DNA from: Planctomycetes bacterium B3_Pla
GTDB taxonomy: Bacteria > Planctomycetota > Phycisphaerae > Sedimentisphaerales > Anaerobacaceae
Direction of reading: 5' to 3'
DNA: 64,000 nt
Assembly (NCBI GenBank): GCA_005223045.1
Contig: NJBM01000001.1
Span: forward strand, 372,001-436,000
Shown: piece by piece, positions 1 through 9,414 of the stretch
Layout of the letters: every line of letters starts with the position of its first letter
Numbering within the stretch: position 1 is the first letter of the stretch
Position numbers and translations under genes: made by a program
Notes under the pieces: generated by a model
Seen by the model: the letters and a program-made list of their open reading frames with translations, nothing else
The model's database searches: none
Told to the model about the DNA's origin: nothing

Positions 1-57
1 CTTGAGCACCCGCTGCCTGGAGGTCATAGCCGGCTGTTTATTTGAATTATCGCTCAT
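1..57 (-). CDS. Partial CDS, N-terminus only
   Basis: An ATG on the minus strand at 57 follows a GGAG ribosome-binding site (GTGGAGATTCGTT before the ATG) and the frame is open for 19 codons to the window edge. The visible residues start MSDNSNKQPAMTSRQRVLK. An N-terminal M-T-S-R-x-R-V-L-K is seen in uroporphyrinogen-decarboxylase-like proteins, but 19 residues are too few to assign a family. It is divergent from the foldase gene starting at 333. Confidence 0.5.
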   Translation of the reverse strand, partial: MSDNSNKQPAMTSRQRVLK

Positions 58-247
58 AACGAATCTCCACAATCGGTTTTGAGTTTTTGGCACGTTTGCT
101 TAACTCAAAACTGTTAATTGCCGGCATTCTATCACGTTTTCAGCATCATTACAAAGGTAAACGCTATACCCTATTTCTTTGTTAGTGTTGTCCCTGATCT
201 GTTTTTGTCTTGCTTTTCGGCAAGAAATTTGAGATAATTAACAAATG

Positions 248-282
248 GCGGATAGCGTAGAGCGGATAGCGGATAAGGCATA
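248..282. repeat. Period-7 degenerate tandem repeat (GCGGATA type)
   Basis: About five 7-bp units of the form GCGGATA/GCGTAGA/AGGCATA are followed by a related stretch (ACGCTATACGCTG) up to 305. It lies between the divergent genes starting at 57 and 333. It belongs to the scattered short-period repeats described in the findings. Confidence 0.7.
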
Positions 283-332
283 GGCTCTTAATACGCTATA
301 CGCTGTTTTTTATATGCGAAAGGACGTAAACC

Positions 333-1457
333 ATGGGAAATAACAGACTTAACGCATTGCCGATTTGTGACAATCGAAAACCGAAAATCGAAAACCGAAA
401 ATACATTCGGCAACCGTTCATAGCCGCAACCTTTGTGCCTTTGTGCCTTTGTGCCTTTGTGCTCTTTAACCTGAGTTGCAGATCCAAGAGCACTGAGGAA
501 TCCAAGGCCGATAAATCCGAACCTAATGCCGTTGCTACATCGGTCGCCGACGATGTTGCCGTTACGGTCAACGGAGTCGATATCCTCCGGAGCGAGGTGG
601 AAAAGCTCATCAGGCCTCAGCTTGATGCGGTGGCCGAACAGGCCAGACAACAGCCGCCCCAGGTGCTTGCGCAAATCGCCGCCCAGTTCAGACAGGAGAC
701 CCTGGAACAGCTCATCCGCAGGCAATTGCTGGACGGAAAGATACAGCAGTCCAACATCATAGTCACCGACGAAGAGGTAATGAGCCAGATCCGAGAGATT
801 GCCTCGGCCCAGGAATTGTCGGTGGAGGATTTCTTCAAGACATTGGAGCAGTACGGCAGCAGTGCTGAGGAAATAAAAGAGGACGTTCGCAGAGGACTTT
901 CACGCAACAAGTTCATGGAAATCCAATGGGCGGGCAAGATAAACGTCACAGAAGACGATGCGAAGCAGTATTACGACGAGAAACCGGAGCGTTTTAGAGT
1001 GCCCGAGCAAGTCAGAGTCAGCCATATCCTCATTACACCCGAAGCCGGCGCCGATCCAAACGAGGCCCAAGCAAAGGCCAGGATAAAGAGTGAAGATTTG
1101 CTCAGACAAATCAAAGGCGGAGCAGATTTTGCCGAATTAGCCAGGACCAATTCTTCCTGCCCGTCAGCCCCGGATGGCGGCGATCTGAACTTCTTCCCAA
1201 GAGGTAAGACAACACCGGCTTTTGAGAAGGTAGCTTTCGAGTTGGACATCGGGCAGATGAGCGACGTGGTGGAAACCGAATTCGGGTACCACATAATAAA
1301 AGCCACCGGCCACAAAGATCCAAGTGTCATTTCGTTTGAGCGGGCTAAGGACAGGATAATAGCACAGCTAACGGCACAGAAACAGTCTGCATTCGCCGAA
1401 AACTTCCTCAAGACGCTCAAGGCCGAAGCTGAAATAACCTATCCGTCAGGCCAATAG
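333..1457 (+). CDS. Parvulin-type peptidyl-prolyl isomerase (SurA/PrsA-like), exported
   Basis: Likely a periplasmic foldase that isomerises prolyl bonds of exported proteins. A SurA-N-like helical region (about residues 75-200) precedes one parvulin domain (about 227-328) with the typical VRVSHILI start, the GGADFAELA and GGDLNFF motifs and the FGYHIIK end. AAAGGA lies upstream of the ATG. The N-terminus is odd. Residues 13-26 come from a period-7 repeat (ATCGAAA/ACCGAAA) and the hydrophobic core around residues 34-45 is written by a period-8 repeat (CTTTGTGC). The export signal ends at Cys49 in FNLSC, which resembles a lipobox but has Asn at -3. It converges on nagB. Family assignment is firm; lipidation is uncertain. 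Confidence 0.88.
   Translation: MGNNRLNALPICDNRKPKIENRKYIRQPFIAATFVPLCLCAFVLFNLSCRSKSTEESKADKSEPNAVATSVADDVAVTVNGVDILRSEVEKLIRPQLDAVAEQARQQPPQVLAQIAAQFRQETLEQLIRRQLLDGKIQQSNIIVTDEEVMSQIREIASAQELSVEDFFKTLEQYGSSAEEIKEDVRRGLSRNKFMEIQWAGKINVTEDDAKQYYDEKPERFRVPEQVRVSHILITPEAGADPNEAQAKARIKSEDLLRQIKGGADFAELARTNSSCPSAPDGGDLNFFPRGKTTPAFEKVAFELDIGQMSDVVETEFGYHIIKATGHKDPSVISFERAKDRIIAQLTAQKQSAFAENFLKTLKAEAEITYPSGQ
372..462 (+). repeat. Period-7 and period-8 repeats inside a signal peptide
   Basis: Positions 372-400 hold four 7-bp units (ATCGAAA/ACCGAAA) and 431-462 hold four exact 8-bp units (CTTTGTGC). Both are in frame in the 5' end of the foldase gene. The second provides the alternating Leu/Cys/Phe/Val hydrophobic core of the export signal. 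Confidence 0.85.
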
Positions 1458-1506
1458 TCGTTGTCCGGCACAAATCGCCGGTGTTTGCCCCGGGGCAGGC
1501 TCGCCT

Positions 1507-2319
1507 TTACTTAAGAAGCGTGGCCGGGTCGAGGTTGACGGCTTCTATGCCCTTGAAGTATTGTGCCGTGCCGACCTTCAACTCTATCGTGGCCTCTTCA
1601 TCGCAGACGATAATGCCCTTTTCGTGCATTTGCAGGGCGCTGATTGTCCATATATGATTGATGCTGCCTTCCACGGCGTGCCGCAATGCGTTAGCCTTAT
1701 TGTGGCCGTTGACGATAATTATCACTTCTTCGGCATCCATAACAGTGCCGACGCCTACGGTCAACGCCGTTTTGGGCACCTTGTTGATGTCGTTGTCAAA
1801 GAACCGCGAATTGGCCACGATTGTGTCGTAGGTGAGAGTTTTCACGCGGGTCCTGGACGACAATGACGAACCCGGCTCATTAAACGCGATATGACCGTCC
1901 GGGCCAATACCGCCGACAAAGAGCTTCACGCCGCCCAGCTCCTTTATCTTTTCTTCGTAGCGCACGCATTCGGCTTCAGGGTCCGGCGCGTTGCCGTCGA
2001 GAATATTGACGTTTTCTTTCCGGACATCCACGTGGCCGAACAGATGGGTCCACATGAATGAATGGTAGCTCTCAGGATGATCCTCAGGGAGATTCACATA
2101 TTCATCCATGTTAAACGTGACGACATTCTCGAACGAAACCGTTCCTTTTTTGTTGAGTTCCGCCAGCTCTTTGTACACTCCGAGCGGCGAGGAGCCTGTG
2201 GGAAGGCCTAATACGAAGGGTTTTTCTTTGGTCGGGCCAAACTCATTGATGCTCTTTACCACATAATTGGCACACCACTGGGCCACCAGATCATAATCCG
2301 GCTCAATAATTACTCTCAT
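1507..2319 (-). CDS. nagB: Glucosamine-6-phosphate deaminase
   Basis: Converts glucosamine-6-phosphate to fructose-6-phosphate and ammonia in cytosolic amino-sugar catabolism. The 270-residue product from the ATG at 2319 matches the usual size of about 266. Recognisable family segments are [41 protein letters not shown] with the catalytic Asp/His/Glu region, and [14 protein letters not shown] chose [10 protein letters not shown] as the start because AGGAGAAAAGGACC sits just upstream; the frame opens 26 codons earlier without a ribosome site. The DUF4954 gene lies 108 bp upstream on the same strand, so the two may be co-transcribed. Confidence 0.95.
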   Translation of the reverse strand: MRVIIEPDYDLVAQWCANYVVKSINEFGPTKEKPFVLGLPTGSSPLGVYKELAELNKKGTVSFENVVTFNMDEYVNLPEDHPESYHSFMWTHLFGHVDVRKENVNILDGNAPDPEAECVRYEEKIKELGGVKLFVGGIGPDGHIAFNEPGSSLSSRTRVKTLTYDTIVANSRFFDNDINKVPKTALTVGVGTVMDAEEVIIIVNGHNKANALRHAVEGSINHIWTISALQMHEKGIIVCDEEATIELKVGTAQYFKGIEAVNLDPATLLK

Positions 2320-2427
2320 TGGTCCTTTTCTCCTGAATTCATCATTTCTTATAAAAGCACGGGCGTGAATCTTACATGAGAGGTTCGCATTCTGCAAACC
2401 TTTTTTCTGCGGAGCTTCTGCCGGAGT

Positions 2428-4452
2428 TCAACTGCAGACGCCGCACAACTGCTCCATTCGACGGATAAGCTCGTCACCAAGCGCCGTTTTGTCAACTATA
2501 TGCTTCTCGATCTCCAAAACGAAGCTGTTCTGCTCGAACGTCCCCCTGACGTGCTCGAAATCGGCCTGCTTGGTCTTCTGCCCGCCATCAAGCCCGTATC
2601 CGATTTGGGCGGTAGCGGCAAACTCCTTCCTTGCGTCGGCGTAAAGCATGTGGTCCAGCTCTACGACCGCACTCTTCCACTTCGTCGCCAAGTCGATAAT
2701 ATCGTCGGCGGTCATATTATCGAGACTTTTTCCCAATCGTTGTTGCAGGATGTTCGCCGCCCAGGCCCACTCATGTGCGGAATAGTCTGCGTGCATAGAC
2801 TTAAAAGCCTCCGTGAGCTGCTCCAGGGTACTAATATCGCCATTTTCGATGGCGCTGAGCATCTGTTCGACAGCACCTTCCGGAGCAAACAGGCCGGCCA
2901 GATCAACCCATTTGCCCGGCCCGGCTTCAGTTTCAGGCTGTAGGACCGCCCGAAGCTCATCAATGTCTCCTGGTTGCCTATTCTCCAATCGCTTCATCAG
3001 GCAGTTACCCAGGAATTTGTCAATCCCGAGATTGTAGAGTTTGATGCCTTTGGTCAACGATGAGCCCCTGATTTTAACACTGTGGTATGTGAAATATTCT
3101 GATGTTTCGCCGGAGGTTGCCTTGAGCTTTGCGAGCAGGTCGCACCCGTTGAGCATCTTCTGAATGGTGTACGGGCTCAAGAGTTTGAAATTTATGCAGT
3201 CCAGCTTTTCCGGCGCTTTTCGTCTGTCGCGTTTCGGCCACTTTCGAGCGTCCCGCACGGTCCCGACGCTGCGTAAGTTCACGCCGGGCACGAGAATGCT
3301 TTCGTCCTCGTGCTCGATAAGGTAGGAGAAAGGCAAATCCGAAGTGTCGGAGTTACGGTAATGCCGGCCCATTACCACGGTGAAAGCCCCGACTTTTGCG
3401 GGCCAGAGTACGTACGAATCGCTGGCCGTTTTCGAGCCTCGTTCGACGACGCCCTGGTGGACAGGCCCGAATTTATACATGTGATTGCTCTGGTTGGTTC
3501 CGCCGCCGGCGTTCAGAAAAGAAAACAATCCGGCAATCAACAATGTGGACTTGTGATGTGTAACTGTGTAGGGACCGGCGAAGACTGCGCACGCCTCACC
3601 GTGAAAACCGCCGCAATTGGCGAAGAACACCGAATTCTCCGCCGAATAGTGCCTGGAGAGCACCGTGCCCTGGCCCACGAAGCATTTGTATATTATCGTC
3701 CCGTCGGTGATTTTCGAGCCGCTGCACGCAATAAAATCCTCCGCAAAAACGCCGGGTCCTATATAAACAGGGTCTTCCGGACAGCTATTGATCGACCCGT
3801 TCTCCAATTTGTTGATCCCTTCGATTACACTCGCAGGGCCGGCTTTGACATTCCTGATGATGCGGCAGTTGACAAGTCTTGCCTCTTTGCCCACGAGGCC
3901 TGTGGAGCAGGTCACAGAAGCCGTGTAGTCGGCAATCATTGCCCGCAGCTTCTCAATCACCTCGGGTCTATGGCGGTAGAACGCCAATAAATAAGCCGTC
4001 TGGGCAGACAGACGGTCATAAATCGGTATTTCTCGACCACCGGACTCGTTGACTACGGCGACCTCGGTGCCGTTGCCAAAGCTGCTTTCGCCTTCGGCCG
4101 CGAGTAAATCAACATTGTCTATTACCGCATCGTCTTCGATCACGTAGTTGGCGATGTAGTTTCTAACGTTGCTTATATACACGTTGTTGCCGACAGTACA
4201 ATTGTGAATCGTAGCGTTGCTGATTCCAGACGGCCTGGCAACGCCGCCGTAAAAGGACACATGCTTTTTAAACACGCCTAACTTCACGTGCCCCGAAAAG
4301 TGAGTCACCCTTACCCTTCCGGCGTTGAAGCCCCCGGCAACCTGGATCTTCGACCAGTCATCGCAACTGCATCCCTGCCGGGTCAACTGAGATATTTGCT
4401 CGGCAGACAGCGGACGATGGTCCCCTTGATGTGAATTAGATTCCGAAGTCAT
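2428..4452 (-). CDS. DUF4954 family left-handed beta-helix protein
   Basis: A 674-residue protein strongly resembling the DUF4954 family. Highly conserved-looking blocks include NATIHNCTVGNNVYI, SFGNGTEVAVVNESGGREIPIYD, FAGPYTVTHHKSTLLIAG and GVNLRSVGTVRDARKWPKRDRRK. The many short Val/Ile-Asn-Gly turns over residues 60-370 suggest hexapeptide beta-helix coils as in acyl- and nucleotidyl-transferases. No reaction is established for the family. The nagB neighbour hints at sugar-phosphate or nucleotide-sugar metabolism (inference). Start chosen at the ATG giving MTSESNSHQ, with GGGAAGAAAATAAA before it. Confidence 0.85.
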   Translation of the reverse strand: MTSESNSHQGDHRPLSAEQISQLTRQGCSCDDWSKIQVAGGFNAGRVRVTHFSGHVKLGVFKKHVSFYGGVARPSGISNATIHNCTVGNNVYISNVRNYIANYVIEDDAVIDNVDLLAAEGESSFGNGTEVAVVNESGGREIPIYDRLSAQTAYLLAFYRHRPEVIEKLRAMIADYTASVTCSTGLVGKEARLVNCRIIRNVKAGPASVIEGINKLENGSINSCPEDPVYIGPGVFAEDFIACSGSKITDGTIIYKCFVGQGTVLSRHYSAENSVFFANCGGFHGEACAVFAGPYTVTHHKSTLLIAGLFSFLNAGGGTNQSNHMYKFGPVHQGVVERGSKTASDSYVLWPAKVGAFTVVMGRHYRNSDTSDLPFSYLIEHEDESILVPGVNLRSVGTVRDARKWPKRDRRKAPEKLDCINFKLLSPYTIQKMLNGCDLLAKLKATSGETSEYFTYHSVKIRGSSLTKGIKLYNLGIDKFLGNCLMKRLENRQPGDIDELRAVLQPETEAGPGKWVDLAGLFAPEGAVEQMLSAIENGDISTLEQLTEAFKSMHADYSAHEWAWAANILQQRLGKSLDNMTADDIIDLATKWKSAVVELDHMLYADARKEFAATAQIGYGLDGGQKTKQADFEHVRGTFEQNSFVLEIEKHIVDKTALGDELIRRMEQLCGVCS

Positions 4453-4836
4453 TTTATTTTCTTCCCGATTCTTTAGTCCGCCGCCCATTTTGAGTGCGGC
4501 ACAAAATCCGGTTGCTCGGTCCGCCGCCGCACCTGTAACTTTCCACTCCAGGTGCAACGGAGCGAATAATACACCTCGCAATTCCACAAATCAACACATT
4601 TGTAACAAGCTTCCTGTTAAGTAGGGATCCCCGGGCAAAGCCTAAGGCAACGTCGGCACACGGCACTCACACCGTCTCTGCCAATGACCAGATGAAATAT
4701 CAAAACGAGCGTATAGCGTTTAGCGTATAGACTCTCTATTATCGGCTATACATTATAAAACTTGTCGAGCAATTCGATTCAAGAAATATTTTGTCCCGGG
4801 TGACATAGAATTTTCGGCAAAATTTGGAGTAAGACG
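4453..4836. other. Intergenic region between divergent genes, with period-7 repeat
   Basis: No gene seen. Positions 4709-4729 hold three period-7 units (GCGTATA/GCGTTTA/GCGTATA), continuing loosely to about 4756. The rest has no structure I can name. Confidence 0.5.
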
Positions 4837-4865
4837 TTGGCAGGTGCCGATGTTTACTATATTAT
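4837..4865 (+). promoter_or_regulatory. Candidate sigma70 promoter
   Basis: TTGGCA at 4837-4842 and TATTAT at 4860-4865 are separated by 17 bp. They lie about 55 bp upstream of the start at 4922, which also has GAGGAGG at about 4900. Confidence 0.5.
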
Positions 4866-4921
4866 GGACTTTGACTCTGAGGGTAGGAAGTTAGCCACCT
4901 GAGGAGGTTTAGGGTCCATGG

Positions 4922-5518
4922 ATGATTTTTGCAATAGACCGTGAAGTTTATACTCTCAGGGACGGGGCTATGCCGAATCAAGCAAGAGTGGCAAAGGTTT
5001 TAGCGGCACTGCTGGCCTCAATGACGACCGGGGCAATAGTCCTGATGGCTTTGGGCCATAATCCCCCGTCGGCCGGTCCTTTTTCCCTCTGGACTTATTA
5101 CCGCCTTGATCCTGTCAAGAAAGCGATTAGTTCGCAGGCAGCCCAATCAGAACACCGGTGGAACCGAATTGAAATCTACTACAGCGGCACAAGGACCGGT
5201 AACGTAGAACAGTTAGCAGCACTAAACGGTCTGGCAAGTCCGAAAGACGCCAACTACCACTTCTGTATATGCAACGGCTTCGGCGGGCGCGACGGACAGA
5301 TACAGCCTACAGAAAGATGGCAAAGACAACGCTCGGCCATCCCGGGCGGCACCTGGTACGGCAAGAGCGGGGCTATCCGCATCTGCGTAATAACGGACGG
5401 AAAAACCGTTCGCCCAACCGATAGTCAGATAAAACGCATACAAGTGCTGGTCGAAGGACTTTCCGAGGAGTTTTCCATCCGGCGTGAATCCATCGACTAC
5501 CCACGCGGTTGGGGATAA
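4922..5518 (+). CDS. Exported protein resembling a peptidoglycan-recognition/amidase fold
   Basis: A 198-residue protein with one N-terminal membrane segment (about residues 25-46). The middle, HFCICNGFGGRDGQIQPTERW then GAIRICVITDGKTVRPTDSQ and LVEGLSEEFSI, reads like N-acetylmuramoyl-L-alanine amidase/PGRP proteins (H-F-x-I-x-N-G, then G-I-x-I-C-x-x-G, then P-T-x-x-Q). The second zinc His and the usual C-terminal zinc ligand are not evident, so it may be inactive or only bind peptidoglycan. GAGGAGG precedes the start. MPNQARVAK at 4970 is an alternative start. The family link is inference. Confidence 0.68.
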   Translation: MIFAIDREVYTLRDGAMPNQARVAKVLAALLASMTTGAIVLMALGHNPPSAGPFSLWTYYRLDPVKKAISSQAAQSEHRWNRIEIYYSGTRTGNVEQLAALNGLASPKDANYHFCICNGFGGRDGQIQPTERWQRQRSAIPGGTWYGKSGAIRICVITDGKTVRPTDSQIKRIQVLVEGLSEEFSIRRESIDYPRGWG

Positions 5519-5639
5519 AACAAGCCTCAACAGTTCAACCGCCTGATCCAGTCCCATCGTCCGGCTATCCGGAAAAAGACTCCGACGAACACCACCGCGG
5601 CGTCAACACCCAGGAAGATTTTTACCCATCTTGTAAATA

Positions 5640-6041
5640 TTATGTGGGGGAATGCAGCTCGCTGAGGATGGTACGATATAGATATGTTATCCAGCGGTTG
5701 TAATTACGGTGGATATACCCATCAGCGTAGTCGAGGTCATAGCTGTCTTTGTAGAGAATGCTGATTTTGGTTTCATCGTAGTGAATTTCTACTTTAGCTC
5801 TGTGCATCCGAACGTTGATTGATGCTTCGATTAAGCCTTTTTTCTTCGGTTGCGCAATCCATCCACGTAGTTTGCATGCTCTGATAATAGCCTCGTGCAA
5901 CTGCTTTCTCGTATATGTAGAACCATCGGCCGATGTCGGGACCGGCTCATTTGACAAATTCATAACAGGCTGGACTATGCAGGAAGGAATGACGACTAAC
6001 ATTAAGAAAACAGGGAAAAACTTTAGGACTTTTTTGGCCAT
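5640..6041 (-). CDS. Small uncharacterised lipoprotein
   Basis: A 133-residue product with a short basic start, a hydrophobic core and a good lipobox (VVIPSC, Cys21), so it is probably membrane-anchored after lipidation. The mature part contains RACKLRGW, then an Ile-Glu-Ala-Ser-Ile-N-V-R strand, EIHYDETKISILYKDS, DLDYADGYIHRNYNRWI. This pattern recalls a widespread family of unstudied small lipoproteins, and I know of no assigned role. It is convergent with the gene ending at 5518 and shares no operon. Confidence 0.75.
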   Translation of the reverse strand: MAKKVLKFFPVFLMLVVIPSCIVQPVMNLSNEPVPTSADGSTYTRKQLHEAIIRACKLRGWIAQPKKKGLIEASINVRMHRAKVEIHYDETKISILYKDSYDLDYADGYIHRNYNRWITYLYRTILSELHSPT

Positions 6042-6210
6042 AATTATTACTCCACATTAAATCCCCGAAACATACTCGTATGCCCTAAACTAATACTATC
6101 GAACATATATACATTCATAAATAAGTGAGAAATTAAATTTTGTCAAGGCCAAAATCCTCACACGTGAGGGTTGGCAAAGCCCGCACCACTCGGGAAATTC
6201 GGGCTGTAAG

Positions 6211-7593
6211 TTACATATTTGAGTTTGCCTGGCGTCGGACCAACGACCAGACGTAATAAACCGGAATCCCCACAAGGATGCTGCCGAGGCTGTATTTGGA
6301 AGGTGTCCGCCACTCTTTGAAGGCAAAGACGGTCATGAACAGAATAACACCGATGAAGATCGCCGGGACGATGGGATATCCGGGCACGCGAAACGGTCTT
6401 ACCATCTCCGGCTTGCGCCATCGAAGGACGTACACCGCAGCGATAAAGAGCATCGCAAAGACCGACAATCCCACCGCGGCGTACTGGTACAGGTCCCGGA
6501 AATTCTTCATCGCGAAAAGAATAGTGATTGCACACACGCTCTGTGCGATCATCGCGTACACAGGGATGCCGCCCTTCAAGCTGACGCGCCCGGCTACGGC
6601 GGGGAACAGCCCGTCCTTTGCCATGGCGTAGTAGACACGCGGGCCCGTTATTATGAAAGCGCTAACCGTAGCCAGGAATGTCAATCCGAGCAGGACAGAG
6701 AAAATGCTCGAAGCCCTGGGCCCGAACAGATTCTCGACCGCGAGCGTGGGAACCTGTGTCGCGTTGTCGACTCCTACATCAGCCAGAGGAACAGCGTAGG
6801 CAAAAACAAGGTTGAGGGCCAGATACAAAACTATGACCAGCCCGGCGCCCAGTAGCAGCGATCGTGGAAGAATCCTGCCTGGATTCTTGACCTCGCCGGC
6901 CAGATAGCTGGCGGCGTTCCAACCGCTGTAGGCGAACATGACGTAGAACAACTGCGAGGCTGCAACGCCGAGCTTGACACTTTTTATCGGCTGACCCTGG
7001 CCGATGTTCGACAGTTGCCCACTGCCAAACAGAAATGCCAACACCACGAGAACAGCGAATAGACCGAACTTCAGAGCGGTGGTGAGATTCTGTGTCCATG
7101 CGGACTGCCGGTGACCGACGAGATTGGGCAATGTTATGGCAACGATGATGATCGCGCCCGTGGCTTTGATCGGGAATATCGATCCTTTCTCGGCCAATCC
7201 GAACGGCGTCAACAGATACTCAGCCGCGACGTAGCCGGCCACAGCGAGCGGCGCGGAGAAGCCGAGAAAGAACGAGGTCCATCCGGAAACGAAAGCGGGC
7301 ATCGGGCCGTATGCTTCACGAAGGTAAACGTATTCACCGCCTGCCCGGGGCAGCGCCGCCGCCAACTCTGCAACGCAAAGAGCACCGCACAAAGCGAGCA
7401 ATCCGCCGAGGGCCCAGAGCCCGAATATGACGGGGTAATTCTGGAGCGAAGCCATCATGAATCCGGGCGAGACCAGAATCCCCGTCCCCACCATGCTGGC
7501 TATCACCACGTATGTCGCAGTTGACAGGCCAAATCCTCGTTGCAGCTCATGCCTGGGCGCTGCGCCCGTAGCTTGCGTCTCCAAGTCCGGCAC
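6211..7593 (-). CDS. APC-family amino acid permease
   Basis: A 460-residue inner-membrane transporter with about twelve hydrophobic segments. The first segment carries the APC signature VGTGILVSPG (residues 35-44), where substrate carboxyl and amino groups bind in the family, followed by the GGLLALCGALCVAELAAALPRAGGEYVYLREAYG block and FAYSGWNAASYLAGEVKNPGR. These are typical of amino acid/polyamine antiporters and uptake systems (y+LAT/YjeH-like). The substrate cannot be read from sequence. It is the downstream member of a minus-strand run, 34 bp after the TIM-barrel gene. Confidence 0.9.
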   Translation of the reverse strand: MPDLETQATGAAPRHELQRGFGLSTATYVVIASMVGTGILVSPGFMMASLQNYPVIFGLWALGGLLALCGALCVAELAAALPRAGGEYVYLREAYGPMPAFVSGWTSFFLGFSAPLAVAGYVAAEYLLTPFGLAEKGSIFPIKATGAIIIVAITLPNLVGHRQSAWTQNLTTALKFGLFAVLVVLAFLFGSGQLSNIGQGQPIKSVKLGVAASQLFYVMFAYSGWNAASYLAGEVKNPGRILPRSLLLGAGLVIVLYLALNLVFAYAVPLADVGVDNATQVPTLAVENLFGPRASSIFSVLLGLTFLATVSAFIITGPRVYYAMAKDGLFPAVAGRVSLKGGIPVYAMIAQSVCAITILFAMKNFRDLYQYAAVGLSVFAMLFIAAVYVLRWRKPEMVRPFRVPGYPIVPAIFIGVILFMTVFAFKEWRTPSKYSLGSILVGIPVYYVWSLVRRQANSNM

Positions 7594-7627
7594 CTCCGTT
7601 TCACCAAGGTTGTCAAGTGCATTCTGT

Positions 7628-8551
7628 TCATGCGTTTAAGGAGTTGGCCAGCAACTGATCCCAAATCCGGCGCTGCTCGATCAACGCCTGAACGCGGTCC
7701 GGCACCTTGTCACTTACTTCCAATAACTGCCAGCCGGTCCAGCCCATTCTCACCAGCATATCCATCTGGAGCTGATAGGGAAATCCGGCGTCTTTGAGAT
7801 TGTGCAGATGAAGCGTATCACCCAGGAGATCCCTGACTAAGTTGAAATTGTGCTCGAATCCTTCGCCCTGAGCGTCCCTCTTGTCACTGTTGAGTTTCAC
7901 CCTGACGCTCGGCTGGTCAACATGATCCATGATTGCCTTTAGTGTTGGCAGCGCACCGGCGTTGCCGTGCGCTTCGAGGCGAACCTGCTGGCCGTAATAG
8001 GCGGCGACCTTGCCGACGATGTTAAGGGCTCCGCCGATCTGGGCGATGGTCTGCTCTCGCGGGACCTCCTTATGAAAACTGTTCGGGAATACTCTCACAC
8101 CGCTGCCGCCTATGTCATGGCTCAGCTTGATGAAGGCCTTGGTATTCTCAATCGCAGTCGCTAATTTCACCGGATCGGGCCAGTCAAACCGTTCGCTGGT
8201 AGCGATGCCTACGAGCGTAATGGGACTATCCTCGAAGCGCTTCTTAACGTCGCCGCGCTGCTGCGCAGTGAGGTCCAGCTCGACGCCGTGCGCATAAGAT
8301 TGACTGGTTCGCAATTCGACGCCAAACGCCCTGGCTTTGTTACAGTTCGCGATAAGAGCAGGTATGTCCCAATCTTTGCCCCACTGGTAGGTGGTGAATC
8401 CGAAACGTGTTCTGGCAGCGCCTTTTGCCGCGCCGCCTGTATTTAGTGAGTCGCATGAGGTCAAAGCGGTGGTCGCAACAGCACCGGCGGTGACGCAGAG
8501 GCCACGCGCCAGAAACTGACGGCGTGAGACTTCTTTTCGATCTGAAGGCAT
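7628..8551 (-). CDS. Twin-arginine exported sugar-phosphate isomerase/epimerase-like TIM-barrel protein
   Basis: The 307-residue product begins with a Tat signal (SRRQFLAR, residues 9-16) ending near ALTSC (Cys33), which could also be lipidated. The remainder resembles the xylose isomerase-like TIM barrel superfamily, with GFTTYQWGKDWDIP, a strand ending VRLEAHGNAG, LNSDKRD and HLHNLKD, where metal-binding Glu/His/Asp residues normally sit. It probably acts on a carbohydrate in the periplasm; the substrate is unknown. The O-methyltransferase gene lies 37 bp upstream on the same strand. Confidence 0.8.
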   Translation of the reverse strand: MPSDRKEVSRRQFLARGLCVTAGAVATTALTSCDSLNTGGAAKGAARTRFGFTTYQWGKDWDIPALIANCNKARAFGVELRTSQSYAHGVELDLTAQQRGDVKKRFEDSPITLVGIATSERFDWPDPVKLATAIENTKAFIKLSHDIGGSGVRVFPNSFHKEVPREQTIAQIGGALNIVGKVAAYYGQQVRLEAHGNAGALPTLKAIMDHVDQPSVRVKLNSDKRDAQGEGFEHNFNLVRDLLGDTLHLHNLKDAGFPYQLQMDMLVRMGWTGWQLLEVSDKVPDRVQALIEQRRIWDQLLANSLNA

Positions 8552-8588
8552 GATTTGCTTAGCTCCCTTAATCCGAACATTTATTCAA

Positions 8589-9275
8589 TCACTTGATCTG
8601 ATGTTTCTTGAGTGTAACGCCGATGCCGGGGCCCTGCTCGTGCAGGAAGATTGTCTCCAGGGCCGGATTGGTAGTGACGGCCTTGAGGTAGTCCTGCATC
8701 CTGGACGCCGAATCTGTCGTGTCATGGGCCAGAATCAGCCCGCCCTCGCGCACCAACGGCAGCAGCTTATTGAGGTAATCGAGGTTCCCGCCCTTGTCGG
8801 CGTCGAGAAAGACTATGTCTATCGGCTCCTTGAGGTTCGCGACGGTCTTGTGAGCATCGCCCTGGACGACCTTGACGAGCCTGGTGACTCCGGCTCGTTC
8901 GAAGTTCTCCAGCGCCAGCAAGACCCGTTCGGGATCGATCTCGAATGTGGTGAGTTTGCCCCCGGTCGTGCGAAGGGCCGCGCAGAACCAGAGGGCGGCA
9001 TAACCGTTGGACGTGCCGATCTCGACGATGTTCCGGGCGCCGGTTGCCTCGGCGAGCAATCTCAACACTTTGCCGTCGTCGGGCGGTACGCTGAGGATAT
9101 CGCTGTGGGGGCCGGAGAGCATCTGATCGAGCACGCTCATGATTCGCTTCTCCTCCACATCCGGCCATGGCTTCCGGCTCTGCTCAGGTGCGCTGCCTAT
9201 CTTGCGGGCCGCCAAAATCCCGACTCCTGCGAGCGCCACGACCGCCGCAACAGCCCACATGGTCTTGCCTGACAT
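8589..9275 (-). CDS. Membrane-anchored O-methyltransferase (class I, SAM-dependent)
   Basis: A 228-residue protein. Residues 6-24 form a hydrophobic anchor, unusual for this family. The catalytic part follows the metal-dependent O-methyltransferase plan: SAM-binding VEIGTSNGYAALW (84-96), acidic FEIDPE, QGDAHKT, and the metal/substrate Asp region IVFLDADKGGNLDYL, then LAHDTTD. Catechol- and caffeoyl-CoA-type enzymes share this layout. The substrate is not predictable. The anchor suggests action on or near the inner membrane. It probably forms an operon with the two genes downstream. Confidence 0.85.
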   Translation of the reverse strand: MSGKTMWAVAAVVALAGVGILAARKIGSAPEQSRKPWPDVEEKRIMSVLDQMLSGPHSDILSVPPDDGKVLRLLAEATGARNIVEIGTSNGYAALWFCAALRTTGGKLTTFEIDPERVLLALENFERAGVTRLVKVVQGDAHKTVANLKEPIDIVFLDADKGGNLDYLNKLLPLVREGGLILAHDTTDSASRMQDYLKAVTTNPALETIFLHEQGPGIGVTLKKHQIK

Positions 9276-9414
9276 CTGCCACTCCCTTACGAAAACTCCT
9301 TCACTTGCCTTCCTGCTGCTCCGACATAAGCCCCGATTAGAACGATTTCAACAGAGAACTTTATTGCGATCAGCACGAAATTTCCACAAAAATATGAACA
9401 AAGCACTTTCGCAG

